From: Zygnema cylindricum
Taxonomy: Eukaryota; Streptophyta; Zygnematophyceae; Zygnematales; Zygnemataceae
Assembly (NCBI GenBank): GCA_037447655.1
Contig: JBBHKE010000254.1
Location: forward strand, 38,662-102,661
Length of the DNA stretch: 64,000 nucleotides
Direction of reading: 5' to 3'
Part shown: positions 33,291 through 45,149 of the stretch, piece after piece
Layout of the letters: each line of letters starts with the position of its first letter
Numbering within the stretch: position 1 is the first letter of the stretch
Translations under genes and position numbers: made by a program
The notes under the pieces: model-generated
Told to the model about the DNA's origin: nothing
Database searches by the model: none
What the model saw: only the letters and a program-made list of their open reading frames with translations

Positions 33291-36200
33291 TGTGGTGTAG
33301 AAGAACGTGTATGCCACGGTGGCGCTGGAGGAAGCAATGGATTTTCTGCAGGAACAAGCTCTGGGAGAGGGGTGAATGAAACATATGCGGCCATGTATGG
33401 CGATACAGATGATCCATCGGTGCAGAGACTCAATGCTTACCTCGCTTGACTGTTTCCTTCGAGGCACACCTGTACAGGTCAGTCGTTCTTATCCAGGCTA
33501 CCCTGATAACACTTAATAAGGAATAGTGAACTAGTACGAATTAATGAACATTAATAAGGATTTGTGTTTTTAGTACAGTTGCAGTTAGTATTTTTAGGAC
33601 AGTTACAGTTACAATTTTTGGTACAGTTATTTGTGTTTTTTGTACAGTAACAGTTAGTGTTAGTCACACAGTTTCAGTTAATGTTTTAGTACAGCCACAG
33701 TTTTGTTGTACAGTTACACAGTTACAGTTTTTGTTTTTAGTACAGTTTCAGTTAGAGTCTTTGGTACACTTATTGTCTTCGGTAAAGTTGCAGTTTTAGT
33801 CTTAGGTACAGCTACAGTTACAGTCTTCGGTGCAGGTACAGTTACATTTTTGGTGTTTTTAGTGCAGGTTTAGTCAGTGATTCTAGTGTATAGGTGGAGT
33901 TAAAGTTTTTAGTACAGTTACAGTTAGTGTTTTTAGTACAGTTACAGTTGTGTTTTGAATACAGCTGCGGTTATTGTATTTAATACAGTTTCAGTTACAG
34001 TCTTTGGTAAAGTTAGTGTCTTCGGTACAGTTACAGTAACATTTTCTGTGGTTGTAGTACAGTTACGGCAAATTTCTTGGAGAATGCCTTCAACAGCAGA
34101 GTTGTACGAAGGCATTTTCATGAACTTAATTGTGTCAAATTTGTTTGTTTGTTTGTTCCAGGGAGAAAAGTATCGCAACAATATCAAACATGCTGTGAGA
34201 CGCTTAGATGAGGTTTCCTTGAATGCTCGAGGGGAAGAAAGAACCCAAGCTTTGGCTCGCTGGCTCGGTGCCCTGAAGGACCTCGATCGAGATGCAAAAA
34301 ATGCTCGTGGAAAAGGCAGAGAAGAGCAGTGAAAAAAACGATGGGAGCCCTTCAACCCCAACTTCTCCACATGTAGAACAGGAAATTGACGAAGAGTCCG
34401 GGCAACCCAGTCGTGTTACAACAGCTGCAGATCTACTGTTGTTGGATCAGTTTATTAGACGGTTGTTGAACGGAACAAGCCCCATCACCAAATTGTGGAA
34501 TCCGACAAGGGTTTTTGTTTTTTTTTTTTTATATCTGCTCGGATAGGCCACGGACATATCGTGGAGCTCTTTTGTTTACAACTGCTTAATTCAGAAGGAA
34601 ATGCCATTGCAGGCTTAACTTTTTCGATTTTCTCATTTGTTTATAAGGCCAAGAGTGTGACCTGAATTGATTCATTTGTCACTTTCGCATTGATACACCT
34701 GTTATTTTCAGATTGCAGATTCTTTTTTACGATCGAGACATCAGCAGTGCGCCGTTAACTTTTCGAGACGTTTTTCTCTGTAGCAATGCATTGGAGAACA
34801 TCGCTGTATTTCTAGTAAGTTTGTACGTTTGATTCTTGAAATCTTGAAATTTTTATTTTTATCAGTTGCAGGTATTGTGTACATGACAAATATTGAGTGG
34901 TAATTCATTAGCTATATATATACTTCGAAAGGAATCGGAAATTTGGTCGCTGGTTTTTAAAGTAGAAAGAGCTGGTTTATTTTGTGTGACCGATAAAGAT
35001 ATTTTGCTCTTAGTTTATGACATTTATTAGGTGAAGTTTCTGAGTTGATTGAGGTGTGAGAGACCTTTCTGTCTGATTCTGACGAAGAATTAGGAGTTTT
35101 TTGATTGCAGGTTTTGGCTCGTTTTTCGATTGCAGATTTTGGAGCCACCAGACGTTGAAGAAGTGAACTTGGTTTTGGAAATGTTTGGGTGAGTTCTTAT
35201 ACCTCCTTTTAATCCGAGAATCAGTGGTTTTGCTGGTTGGTTCAACTGATTTTTTGTATTTTAGAATGCCAAATTTGCCTTTTTAATCAGCATTTTATGT
35301 CTAGCCACCTCCTATTTTCTAGATTCCCGGGTGTATTTTTTTTCAAAATCATGACTTGGCCTCCGGCTTTTGCAATCATTCTAAAAATACTGCCTTGTCA
35401 CGCCTTCATTGCCAAGAACTCTGCTCAGCAAACTGCAGCTGTGTAGGTTATGACGCCTTCATTGCCAAGAACTCGGCTCAGCAAACTGCAGGTGTAGGTT
35501 ATGTGTTTGACGCCAACACTGTGGGTGTTGTTATAAAAAAAATCAGTTGCAATGAAGCTAGTATGTAGAAAACGTCCATCTGTGCGAACGAATCAATGGT
35601 GGGTGCCTTTTCTAACTTGGCGTAAGGGGGAAGGATCAGCTGGAAATTTCCATGCGAGTTGCATGGTGATGTTTCCTGCAAAGGGCGTCCGCCTCTAAAG
35701 CAAGGAACGTCATAATCCGACAGTCCAACTTTTAGCTGAGATGAGAGTCGTCGGTCCACCACTGTTATCTTGTTGTAGCTTAGACTGGATACTTTCGGTG
35801 GAGATTTTTAAAGGCTGGTCGGCTCAGCCGATTGGGCATCAATGGTTAAAGTGTGGTCTTTTTCGAGTTGCATTTTTTTTAAGCTCTTCTTGTGAAACTT
35901 GTGTCTTTTTGAATTTTGCAGATATGTCTGCAACAGCGTTTGTGAAGCCAGGTTGGATGCCGGATCTTACCGCTGCGTTTTAGAGCAAGCGCCTGGGCCA
36001 GCCATCCCGATTACAAATTTTGAACTTGTTAAGGTACTTTGTGTTTTTCCCGTACCTTGCTTGGATGACCGATTTGTTTGGTCCTCTTTTACCAGATTGT
36101 ATGTACATCTTGTTCCTTTTCTTTTTCATTTACATTTTCTGATGTAGTGACGTGGTGAAGAGCAACTTCTACTCTCGTACGTTTTTTTTTTTTGTGGTTG

Positions 36201-38645
36201 TGATTACTTTTCCAGTGAGCTTCCTGCTGATTGTTTGCTTTTACCATGAGAAAATGATGGCTATTTCAGTGACAACATTGTGGGTGAGCCCACAAGATGT
36301 TGATTTCTGTGAAATCCGGGATTCGGTATGTCCCATACTAGGGAAAAGTGAGCCGGCCAGGGCTCGAACCTGGGACCTCTGACTTGAGCTGTCAGCGCAC
36401 TAACCACTGTGCCACCAGCTCGATGTAGAGCCTGGCGGGTCCGTACCTATTTATTTTAGGCGGCTTCGAGTGTGATGTATCACATTCTACCCCGTATTGA
36501 ACCGGCATTCACGTGCCAATCCAACACCCCCCCTCACGGGAAGGCCGGTCACACCATCCGCAATCCCGCTGGCTCCGATACCATGTTGATTTCCGTGAAA
36601 TCCGGGATTCGGTATGTCCCATACTAGGGAAAAGTGAGCCGGCCAGGGCTCGAACCTGGGACCTCTGACTTGAGCTGTCAGCGCACTAACCACTGTGCCA
36701 CCAGCTCGATGTAGAGCCTGGCGGGTCCGTACCTATTTATTTTAGGCGGCTTCGAGTGTGACGTATCACATTCTACCCCGTATTGAACCGGCATTCACGT
36801 GCCAATCCAACACAAGAGAAGTCTGTGTCGAGATGTAACTCAAGGAATTTAATTTTTTTTAGTTGTGGGATGATGAGGGCGATTCCAATGAAGCAAATGG
36901 ATAGATGATTTGAGTGCGATGTGATGTCGGTATTCAGGTTGTATGCTTGTTGTTTCTAACAACCTGGTCTGCATGATTTTTTGATTCATATGTGTAAACA
37001 AGGGTTCAAAATTGCCGGAAGCAACTGTGTAACTTTTAACCTTTAATGCACTTCATTTTTTTCTTTATAGTGAGAATTGGAGAATAGTGAGAACAGGTTC
37101 GCTCAGCACATATTTGTATGCAATTCTAATGGGCTTTTTTTTTGTGTGTGGCTAATTCAGGGCCTCTAAAGATGAGAGCTGTCACATGTGGGATGGGATG
37201 TCGATAATTTTAAGTATCTCGAGTTTTTAATCCTTCTCTGTCAGATGCTGGTAAGGAAATCTTTGACCTGGACTGCATTTCTTTGAGAAAGCTTATTCCT
37301 TTTGCACTGGAACTGTTCATATGTTTTCTCTTTATTCCATTGTTTTTACCAAGGAAAATGCTGAATATATGGTTTTTCCTACAATATATATATTGATACA
37401 ATATTGTTTTTTATAATCCAATGCAATGTAACATAATACAATGTAATTTAACATATAATACCCTATCATATCATATCATACCATATCATACCATATCATA
37501 TCATATCAGACCATATCATATCACACCAGGTTTAAATGAGATACAAATGAGATTCATATCAGATACATATCCGATTTTATTCAGATGTATCATTTTAGAT
37601 TCATATCAGAACACTGTTAGATGTGATTCATATCCGATCAGATTCATATCCGTTGAGCTTCAAATCAGTTCAGATCAGATTTGATTCAGACCAGATCAGA
37701 TTAGATTTAGACCAGATCAGATTAGATTCAGACCAGATCAGATTTGATTCAGACCACATCAGATTAGATTCAGACCAGATCAGATTAGATTCAGACCAGA
37801 TCAAATTCGAATCAGATCAGATACATATCATATCAGTTTCATGTCAGAACACTATTAGATGTGATTCATATCAGATCTGATTCAGATCCGATTCATATCC
37901 AATCAGATTCATAACCGTTGAGCTTCAGATCAGATTTGTTTCAGACCAGATCAGATTTGATTCAGATCAGACCAGATTTGCTTCAGACCATATCAGATTC
38001 GAATGTGATCAGATACATAGCATATCAGATTCATTTAAAATCAGATCTTATCAGATCACTTTCAGATTAGATCAGATGTGAATAAGATCGGATCAAATTC
38101 AAATCAGATGAGATACATATCATATCACTATCAGATCACTGTCAGATCTGATTCGTAACCGATCTGATTCATATCAGGTCATATCGGATCAGATCAGATC
38201 CGAATCAGATCAGACCAGAATCGAATCAGATCAGATCAGATACAATCATATCAGATGTATTATATATTGTATACTCTATGCTGTATACTGTATATTTCAT
38301 ATGTATATATTTATATTATTATATAAATTTATATAAATTTATATAATTTTATATTTATAATATTTATAATACTTATTATATTATATTATTGTATTATTAT
38401 ATTATTATTTATTTATATATATTTGTATTACTTATATTTACTTATATAAATATATATTTTTATAATTTTTTATATTTTTATATATATTTATATACATTTA
38501 TATATTATTATACATATTTATATACATTTATATAAATATTTATATTCATTTACATATATATATATATATTTATATTTTTATATATATTTATATATTTTTA
38601 TATATTTTATATATATATTTTTATATATTACTATATAGTTTTTTT

Positions 38646-38738
<93 letters not shown>

Positions 38739-39531
38739 TGTTTTTATATATTTTTATATATTTATATATATTTATATTTGCTTATATTTACTTATATATA
38801 TTTATATATATTTATATTTGCTTATATTTACTTATATATATTTATATATTTTTGTATATTTTTGTATATATATATTTAGCTTTTTATATGTTTATATATA
38901 TTTATATACATTTATATACATTTTTGTATTTTTATATGTATTTTATATATATTTTTATATATTTATGTATTGTTTTTATATATTTTTATATATTTTTATA
39001 TATTTATATATTGTTTTTATATATTTTTATATATTTATATATATTTATATATATTAATATATATTTATATATATTTATATATATTTATATATATTTATAT
39101 ATATTTATATATATATATATTTTTTATATATATTTATATATATTTATGTCTATTTATATATATTTGTATTTGCTTATATTTACTTATATATTTTTATTTT
39201 TATTTATTTATATATTGTTTTTATATATTTTTATACATTTATATATGTTTATATATATTTATTTATTTTTTTATATTTTTATATATATTTATATACATTT
39301 ATATATATTTATCTATATTTATAAATATTTATATTTATATTTATATTTATATATATTTATCTATATTTATAAATATTTATATTTATATTTATATATATGT
39401 TATATATATTTATCTATATTTATAAATATTTATATTTATATATATTTATAATTTTTTTTATATTTTTATATAACAATATATCAATATATTAAAACTATAT
39501 AAAAATATATATATATAAATATATAAATATA

Positions 39532-39565
<34 letters not shown>

Positions 39566-39591
39566 AATATATAAATATTTATATATATAAA

Positions 39592-39647
<56 letters not shown>

Positions 39648-41066
39648 TTTATATTTATATTTATATATTTTTTTATATTTTTATATAGTTTTTATATATT
39701 TGTATATATTTTTAATATATTGATATATTGTTTTTATATATTTTTATATATTTATATATATTTATATATATTTTTTTATATTTATGCATATTTATATTTA
39801 TTATTATATATTTTTATATTGTTATATTATTATATTATTATGTTACTATGTTGTTATGTTATTATATCAGTATATCATTATATTATTATATTATTATAGT
39901 ATTACATTATTACAGTATTATCGTATTGTTGTATTATTGTTTTATTGTATTATATTATTATATTATTATAGTATACATTATAAATACATTATTACCTTCT
40001 TACTTTATTACATTCATTATATTATTGTATTATTATATTCTTACATTACTACATTCTTACATTCTTACATTATTACATTCTTACAGTATTACATTATTAC
40101 ATTACTACATTATTACATCACTACAGTTTTATATTATTAGATTATTACGTTATTACATTATTACATTATTAGATTTTTACATTAGTAGATTATTCCATTA
40201 TAGTATTTATTAATAATTTTTTAATATAATAATGTAATAATGTATTAATGTATTAATATAATAATACAATAATATAATGTGATATTAAATATAGTTTAGA
40301 TATTATATAGAATATAATATATAATATAGTATAATATAAAATTTAATCCAATATAATTTTACGCTTTTTCCTCCTTCCCTTCTTCCGTTCATCCCTTCAA
40401 TCCGTAGCTCTAAACCCTGATTCCTTCTTCCTTCTTTCCCTCCACAGGCTCTTGCAGAGAAAGCAGCGCCCAAAAATGCCCGTCCTGCGGGTCTTCATAT
40501 CTGGGAAGCTTCCCAGGACCATCCTGTTGGGCAGCGCGACATCCAATCCTGCGGCTCCTGGCAGGGCAAAAACTTTCAGGACTTGGGGAACTCGGGCAGC
40601 TACTGCCGCGCAAAAACGGCCGCTTTACGAGCAGCGAAAGAAAAGGAAATGAGCATGACTGCAACTCTTGCAGCCCGTCTCGAGGTAAATAAACTAATCT
40701 GAGATAGATTTTATTGAAATAACCTTGAATCAGTCAAAATAAGAAATGCAAGCTTTTAAATTTTTGTCTTTTTGTGGATTTGGAGAAAGATGTATGTTTG
40801 TTTTCTGACTTGCGAAGCGGTCGCTGTAGTTGCAGTTGTCTATGCTTTTTGCCGCTTCAAAAAACTTTTGACTGAAACTTTTTTTACTGGAAATTGTTAA
40901 ATTTCAGGAAGTAGCCGGAGGATTCGATGCAGACATGATCGACCTGGAAGAAGTGATTTCAAATATCCAAAAGGAGCTTCCCGATATTGACTTTTAGGAT
41001 AAGGGAGTATTATTGGCTGTCGCTGATTATGTTGCTGATATGTACGCTTTAAACAGAAAGGCAGAG
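33291..41066 (+). CDS. Unnamed multi-exon plant gene, possibly decaying
   Basis: I cannot name it. Supported exons are 34162-~34505 ([36 protein letters not shown]; then [15 protein letters not shown] and [14 protein letters not shown]), 34712-34814 ([20 protein letters not shown]), 35136-35188 ([17 protein letters not shown]), 35922-36033, 40448-40684 (Ala/Lys-rich helix) and 40908-41066 ([19 protein letters not shown]). From 34712 on, every junction is AG/GT and phase-consistent, which strongly supports real exons. A candidate first exon is near 33291-33447 ([19 protein letters not shown]). Two defects occur: a +1-type frame change at a run of six A near 34290, and an in-frame TAG at 40995-40997 followed by 23 more open codons to a good donor. 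The downstream end is unresolved. From memory, the exons resemble a plant-specific coiled-coil protein of unknown function. Confidence 0.6.
33540..34060 (+). repeat. TTTTAGTACAGTTACAGTTA minisatellite
   Basis: About 20 degenerate ~22-bp units with core GTACAGTTACAGTTA and T-rich spacers lie in the intron before the 34162 exon. A stray unit is present at 41278-41310 (TTTTTTGTACAGTTACAGTG). Confidence 0.85.
35398..35505 (+). repeat. 54-bp tandem duplicate
   Basis: ACGCCTTCATTGCCAAGAAC through GTGTAGGTTATG occurs twice in tandem in the intron after the 35188 donor. Confidence 0.85.
36298..36526 (-). repeat. TRIM LTR (left)
   Basis: 229 bp, TG..CA bounded. It is the 3' LTR in element orientation and contains the tRNA-like unit 36350-36421. 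Confidence 0.9.
36350..36421 (-). ncRNA. tRNA-like pol III unit in left TRIM LTR
   Basis: 72 nt that fold as a tRNA. The acceptor stem pairs GAGCTGG with CCGGCTC, the D-arm/A-box is TGGCACAGTGG, the anticodon stem pairs CTGAC with GTCAG around loop AGCTCAA, and the T-arm pairs CCAGG with CCTGG with B-box GGTTCGAGCCC. Position 33 is G rather than U, so it is unlikely to be a working tRNA (the anticodon would be CTC). Confidence 0.8.
36571..36583 (-). other. TRIM primer-binding site
   Basis: Minus strand TGGTATCGGAGCC touches the LTR end directly and matches the initiator-Met tRNA 3' end except at one base. Confidence 0.85.
36584..36812 (-). repeat. TRIM LTR (right)
   Basis: 229 bp, the 5' LTR in element orientation. 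It contains the second tRNA-like unit. Confidence 0.9.
36636..36707 (-). ncRNA. tRNA-like pol III unit in right TRIM LTR
   Basis: Identical in sequence to 36350-36421, including intact A and B boxes and all four stems, at exactly 286 bp spacing. Confidence 0.8.
37540..38260 (+). repeat. GATCAGATT/CAGACCA minisatellite
   Basis: A dense array of ~15- and 20-bp units built from CATATCAGATCAGATT and TTCAGACCAGATCAGA, preceded by CATATCATAC repeats (37450-37520). It is intronic in the plus-strand gene. Confidence 0.9.
38260..40345 (+). repeat. TA-rich satellite-like tract
   Basis: About 2.1 kb almost entirely A/T. It contains TATATATTTATA units, a pure (TA)n run around 38650-38730 and another around 39595-39645, then ATTATTACATT-type units (39830-40250). 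Long Ile/Tyr frames here are artefacts of the repeat. Confidence 0.95.
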
Positions 41067-41069
41067 GTA

Positions 41070-44000
41070 ATTCATAATCTGTTTATTTTTTTTAGTTTTT
41101 GGTTTATCTTCTGGTTTATGTTTTCTGTTAGTTACGTACAAAACATAAGATAACAAATGATTTGATGTAATATAAAACATAATATGATGTATGATGTGAA
41201 ATATAAAACTATATTATTTAATATAATAATATTGTAATGTAATAATATAATAATATAATAATTTAATAATGTATTTAGTATTTTTTGTACAGTTACAGTG
41301 AGTGTTTTACAGTGAGAGTGGAAAGTCAAACAGAGTAAAAAATGAGGTTATAAGGGCGTAAGTTAAGTAGTTGATTGCAGGTCTTGAACGTTGTAGGACC
41401 ATTATCTTTCTATTAATGCTATGTCTAGGCTACCAATTTAAGGGTGTGAAGTGAAGGCTTCGCAAGAATTGTGGTCTTTGATAGCTCATTTTGTTGGGAA
41501 TGGTTCTGTCTCGTTCTTTTTTTTATGTTGAATTGGCATCTACACAAATTCACCAAAATACACTACACCCTTATGCTAATTTTCGTCGTAGACTTTTGCT
41601 TCCGTTCTGAGTATCACATGGTGGCTCGAAGTCTCTTATGGAAAATGCGTTCAATCTTAGCTTTTCCATCTTTTGATGCCTCAAAGTGTTTTGGGCTATG
41701 TAGTTTTTAGTGGGAAAATAAAAGAAGATATTCTGATGGTTTGGAACAGCCTCAACCTTTGCTTATGTGGAACCCTCGACTTGTTAGTGGCGACGTCGGT
41801 GTTGGTCTCAATGTGCGACAACTTCGTGAAATTTTTCTAAGGTGGTTTCTAGAACCTTTTGAAACCGTGGAGAACTTGATTGATGGTAGAGTTTCATATG
41901 ACATCAGATACCTGATAATTGGTATTCATCGGTGTTAATGGGTAGATATCGATGTCCAAAGTTAGGATAATTATTTTCATTTTTATGTAGTTGTGTTGGA
42001 ATCCGATTGGTTTTCTTTTGTGTTTTATCCTAGTCTATATCTATCAACATGGTCCATTTTTGCCGTCTCTGTTTTGTCGCTTGTTGCATTTTCACATTAT
42101 TAGAAGCAAAAAAGTTATACGTGACGTTTGTAATGTTAGTTTGATGTTGCATGATGTAGTTTGTTATACATGATGTTTAGTTATCAATGTGTTGTCCAAG
42201 AACTGGTTAACGATGAACCTAAAAAACTCTTGGTTGTCTAATTAGCGTAGTTTATGGTATTGAATGATTTCTGCGTTAAAGTAGGAGTGTAATATGCCCT
42301 GTTTCCTTTTCAGGCTTGCATGTGGTTATTGACTCTGGTGGGATATTTCGTTTCCCAGTTGAAGTTCTGATGCATTCCCCATGGCTTCTGTGCAGTACCT
42401 TCACAAACGTTTAATTGCTGCAGCCTCTTTCAGCAGGTGCCATATACAGGAATTATCGTAGGTAAATAATTCGTCACTTTCAAAATCAATTTAGTGAATG
42501 CTGGACATACTGAATGCTTGTATTTGTGTGGAAGAGTGATATTGTTAAACTGGTGATATGCAAACGGGAGTATTTTCCGGCAATCAGTTTCTTTAGGCAT
42601 TTTAAATGGGAAAGAGGGGGATGGGGTTTTGAACAGCCTGTTCAAACTATTCTTGGACGATCCTGACAAACCAGGACGGTACCTTCTTTATAGAGATCAA
42701 GAAAGGCGACCTGATCTTGATGACATCGAGGTGTGCGCTTAGGAACTTCTCTAATGCGATGTCCATCCCAGGTGTACTTTTGGAGTGTGGTGATGTCCAG
42801 ATAGACTAATTTATTTGACATGGTTCTTAAGCAAACAAGGCTGAGTCCCAACTACGATAGATCTACATTACCAAAGCAGTTATTGTGTTCCTTGCTAAAA
42901 CCCGTTAGTGGAATGATTTTGAACGGGAGTCATATTTTGAAAGTGAGTCTGGTAATGCACGTTCTTTCCGGCTTAGTACCAGTTGGTTGCTTTGACCCGA
43001 ATTTCATCCGCCAGGTGTCAGTTTTTGATTTTTGCGACTAAACATGTGACTCTCGTGGGACATGTGTCAGTCGCTTTTCATGGCGATTCCGGGGAATGGG
43101 ACGGAGGAATCCTGAAGAAATCTCGCCACTCGCAAAAGCTTTTAATGTGTTCTCGTCCCTTTCACGATTTATGAAATCACTGTCGCGATAAAGCTCGGAA
43201 CGAGGCGAAAAGAAAAACTGACGAGCGTGAAACTTCATAAAAGGTTTTCAAGTATTAGAGGGGAGGATTTTAAATTATACTACCATTCTAGCGACCTGTT
43301 TGGATAAACTGATTCTGCTCTAACATTTGTCATGTGTAAATTATGATTTTGGGAAGTATCAAAACCATTGGTCAGGTATATGGGTATCTATCTGTCTATT
43401 CATTGTGTCGCTATGGGTTTCTAGAGCTGCGCGAGTCTTTTTGAATCGCGTATAAATTGAGTGTATGTTGGTTTGAGTTACCGACTTCAATATGTTCAGA
43501 GCTGAAGTGCTATGCCATACCACACATGTTGCGATAAAATCTGGAGTTCAAATTCATATTTGCCATACTTTTAGTACTGGATGATAGGTATTGGGCTGGC
43601 ATGTTGACTGAGTACTGAAGCCCTGCCAATATGGCCATGAAAATCAATTATCTGATTATCATTCACCATGAGAACTGAAGTATTATGCTTAATGATCTCA
43701 CAATCACTTCACCTCTATATGATGAACAAGCTTTATGAAGAAACTACAATTGTAAACTACTGGAGTATATGAGAACAAAGGCAAAGTGCAAGAAGGAATG
43801 TGAAAAGCTGAACACAGGATGGCACATATTCCACTTTATTTTATGTATGTTAGTATTTTATGCCGTTCTGTAGTATTTTCTAAGTCATTCGCCAGGGTGC
43901 TGATCTGTCTCGTCACTGAAATCCCGACGGTTTGTTTCAGCGCATGTGAGGTCAGTTTCAGTTCACATGTACTGGTATGGCCAGGAATGTGATGGTTTCC

Positions 44001-44910
44001 TCTCTGAGGTCGTCAGTTGCATTGGATCGCTTTAGCGCTGCATAACACTAGTCTGGTGCCCTTTTTTTTTGGCCATTGAAAAAGAAATACCGTTGGTGTA
44101 TCTCAAAGTCCTCCACGTCATTTTATCATAATTAGGATTGCTAGTCACAGTAAATGTTAGGTTAATATTTGTATTCCATGAAACTTTATCGAGGTCAAAA
44201 CCTTTCAGTCATTCCCGTCGTCGACGGGAGTGCCATGCATGTTTAAAGGGAAGGACAAGTTTACGTATATACAGTGGGAGTTTGTCTCATTACATGTTGG
44301 AAGTTTAATTACGTTTTTACATAATGCATGCCAAATGCAAAAAAACCCCAAGGCATTAAATCAAAATAGAACGGTTGAAGCTACGGATAGAGCAGTGGAG
44401 TGATGGGCGCCGATATCCAGTCTAAGGGGATGAATCTGCAGCAGCGATTCACCCGCTTGATTGGATGTCAACGCCCATCCCTGGCCCTACACGTTTGGCC
44501 GATATCGCCAACCATGATCTCATACCGCCGCTCCCGATTCACCTCGTTGATTGGTTGTCGCCGCCAGCTTTGTCTTGTCACGCGATTGGCCGAGCAGTTC
44601 GAAATGACGTCGATAATCTACACCGGCTATATCTGCCCACCCACCTACGGTCGCGTACCACACCCATATGTACGTTTATGGAAGGTACACGACAAAACCA
44701 TTTGTGAAGAAGCCTAGTAGTGACATTGTAATGGAAATACAACGAGACAAAATCACGGGCAATGTCTCGAGTTTAAATCCCATCAACATCTGAATTTTAC
44801 GCTGAATGTGTCGAGAACATGTATGTCGCGGCCAAAATTTTCTTGGCGTTTCTACTCCAGTTGCAGTTGTGTAAAATCGTTCGGCTGCTAATTACTTCTC
44901 AGTTCCACTT
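41070..44910. other. Mostly featureless interval
   Basis: A short open segment after a TTTTCAG acceptor at 42316 could be a terminal exon of the upstream gene (phase 0, about 18 codons), but this is weak. I see no other motif or element ends. Confidence 0.35.
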
Positions 44911-44916
44911 GCGTGG

Positions 44917-45144
44917 CACTACACCGCCAATCGTTATTAGCGTTGTGTACGCTAATTCCGTCCCGCTTTTTTTTATTCTTATTCTCAAATAGAATTATCC
45001 ACACTATTTAAAAAAAAACCCTAATTCTCAATTAGAATAGACGATTTCTTCAAAAAATTCCAAATTCCCAATTAGCGTAAACCACACTAGTTATTCGTAT
45101 ACGCTAAAAAAACTTACACGCTAATAACGATTGGCGGTGTAGTG
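44917..45144 (+). mobile_element. Short pogo-family MITE
   Basis: 228 bp with near-perfect terminal inverted repeats CACTACACCGCCAATCGTTA and its complement. Subterminal GTGTACGCTAATTCCGTCC is shared with the large element's end near 12500. TA follows the right end, but the left flank is GG, so the duplication is not intact. Confidence 0.82.
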
Positions 45145-45149
45145 TACGT

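Larger units (their letters stand above)
36298..36812 (-). mobile_element. TRIM retrotransposon with tRNA-like LTRs
   Basis: Two 229-bp LTRs (36298-36526 and 36584-36812) differ at about two positions and flank a 57-bp interior. Perfect 5-bp target duplications caaga lie at 36293-36297 and 36813-36817. In minus orientation the LTR begins TGTTGG and ends CAACA. It is followed directly by TGGTATCGGAGCC (primer site, one base off the initiator-Met consensus), and the interior ends with GAGGGGGGG as polypurine tract. There is no coding capacity. This is the full anatomy of a terminal-repeat retrotransposon in miniature, inserted recently in an intron. Confidence 0.92.

Noticed and set aside
36350-36421. 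Functional tRNA-Glu(CTC) gene
   Set aside because: Position 33 is G instead of the invariant U, the unit occurs identically in both LTRs of a TRIM, and it lacks similarity to plant tRNA-Glu.
37420-38260. CRISPR-like or direct-repeat array
   Set aside because: The units are degenerate, contiguous and without unique spacers; the context is a plant nuclear intron.
38738-40213. Long Ile/Tyr-rich open frames (up to 237 codons)
   Set aside because: They arise from TATATATTTATA repeats, overlap in several frames and have no motif.
42642-42851. Minus frame resembling a retroelement fragment
   Set aside because: No catalytic or structural motif could be confirmed; too short.
44917-45144. CACTA-superfamily element
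   Set aside because: The CACTA start is tempting, but the remaining terminus equals the CAGTACACCGCC family with TA targets, and no 3-bp duplication is present.
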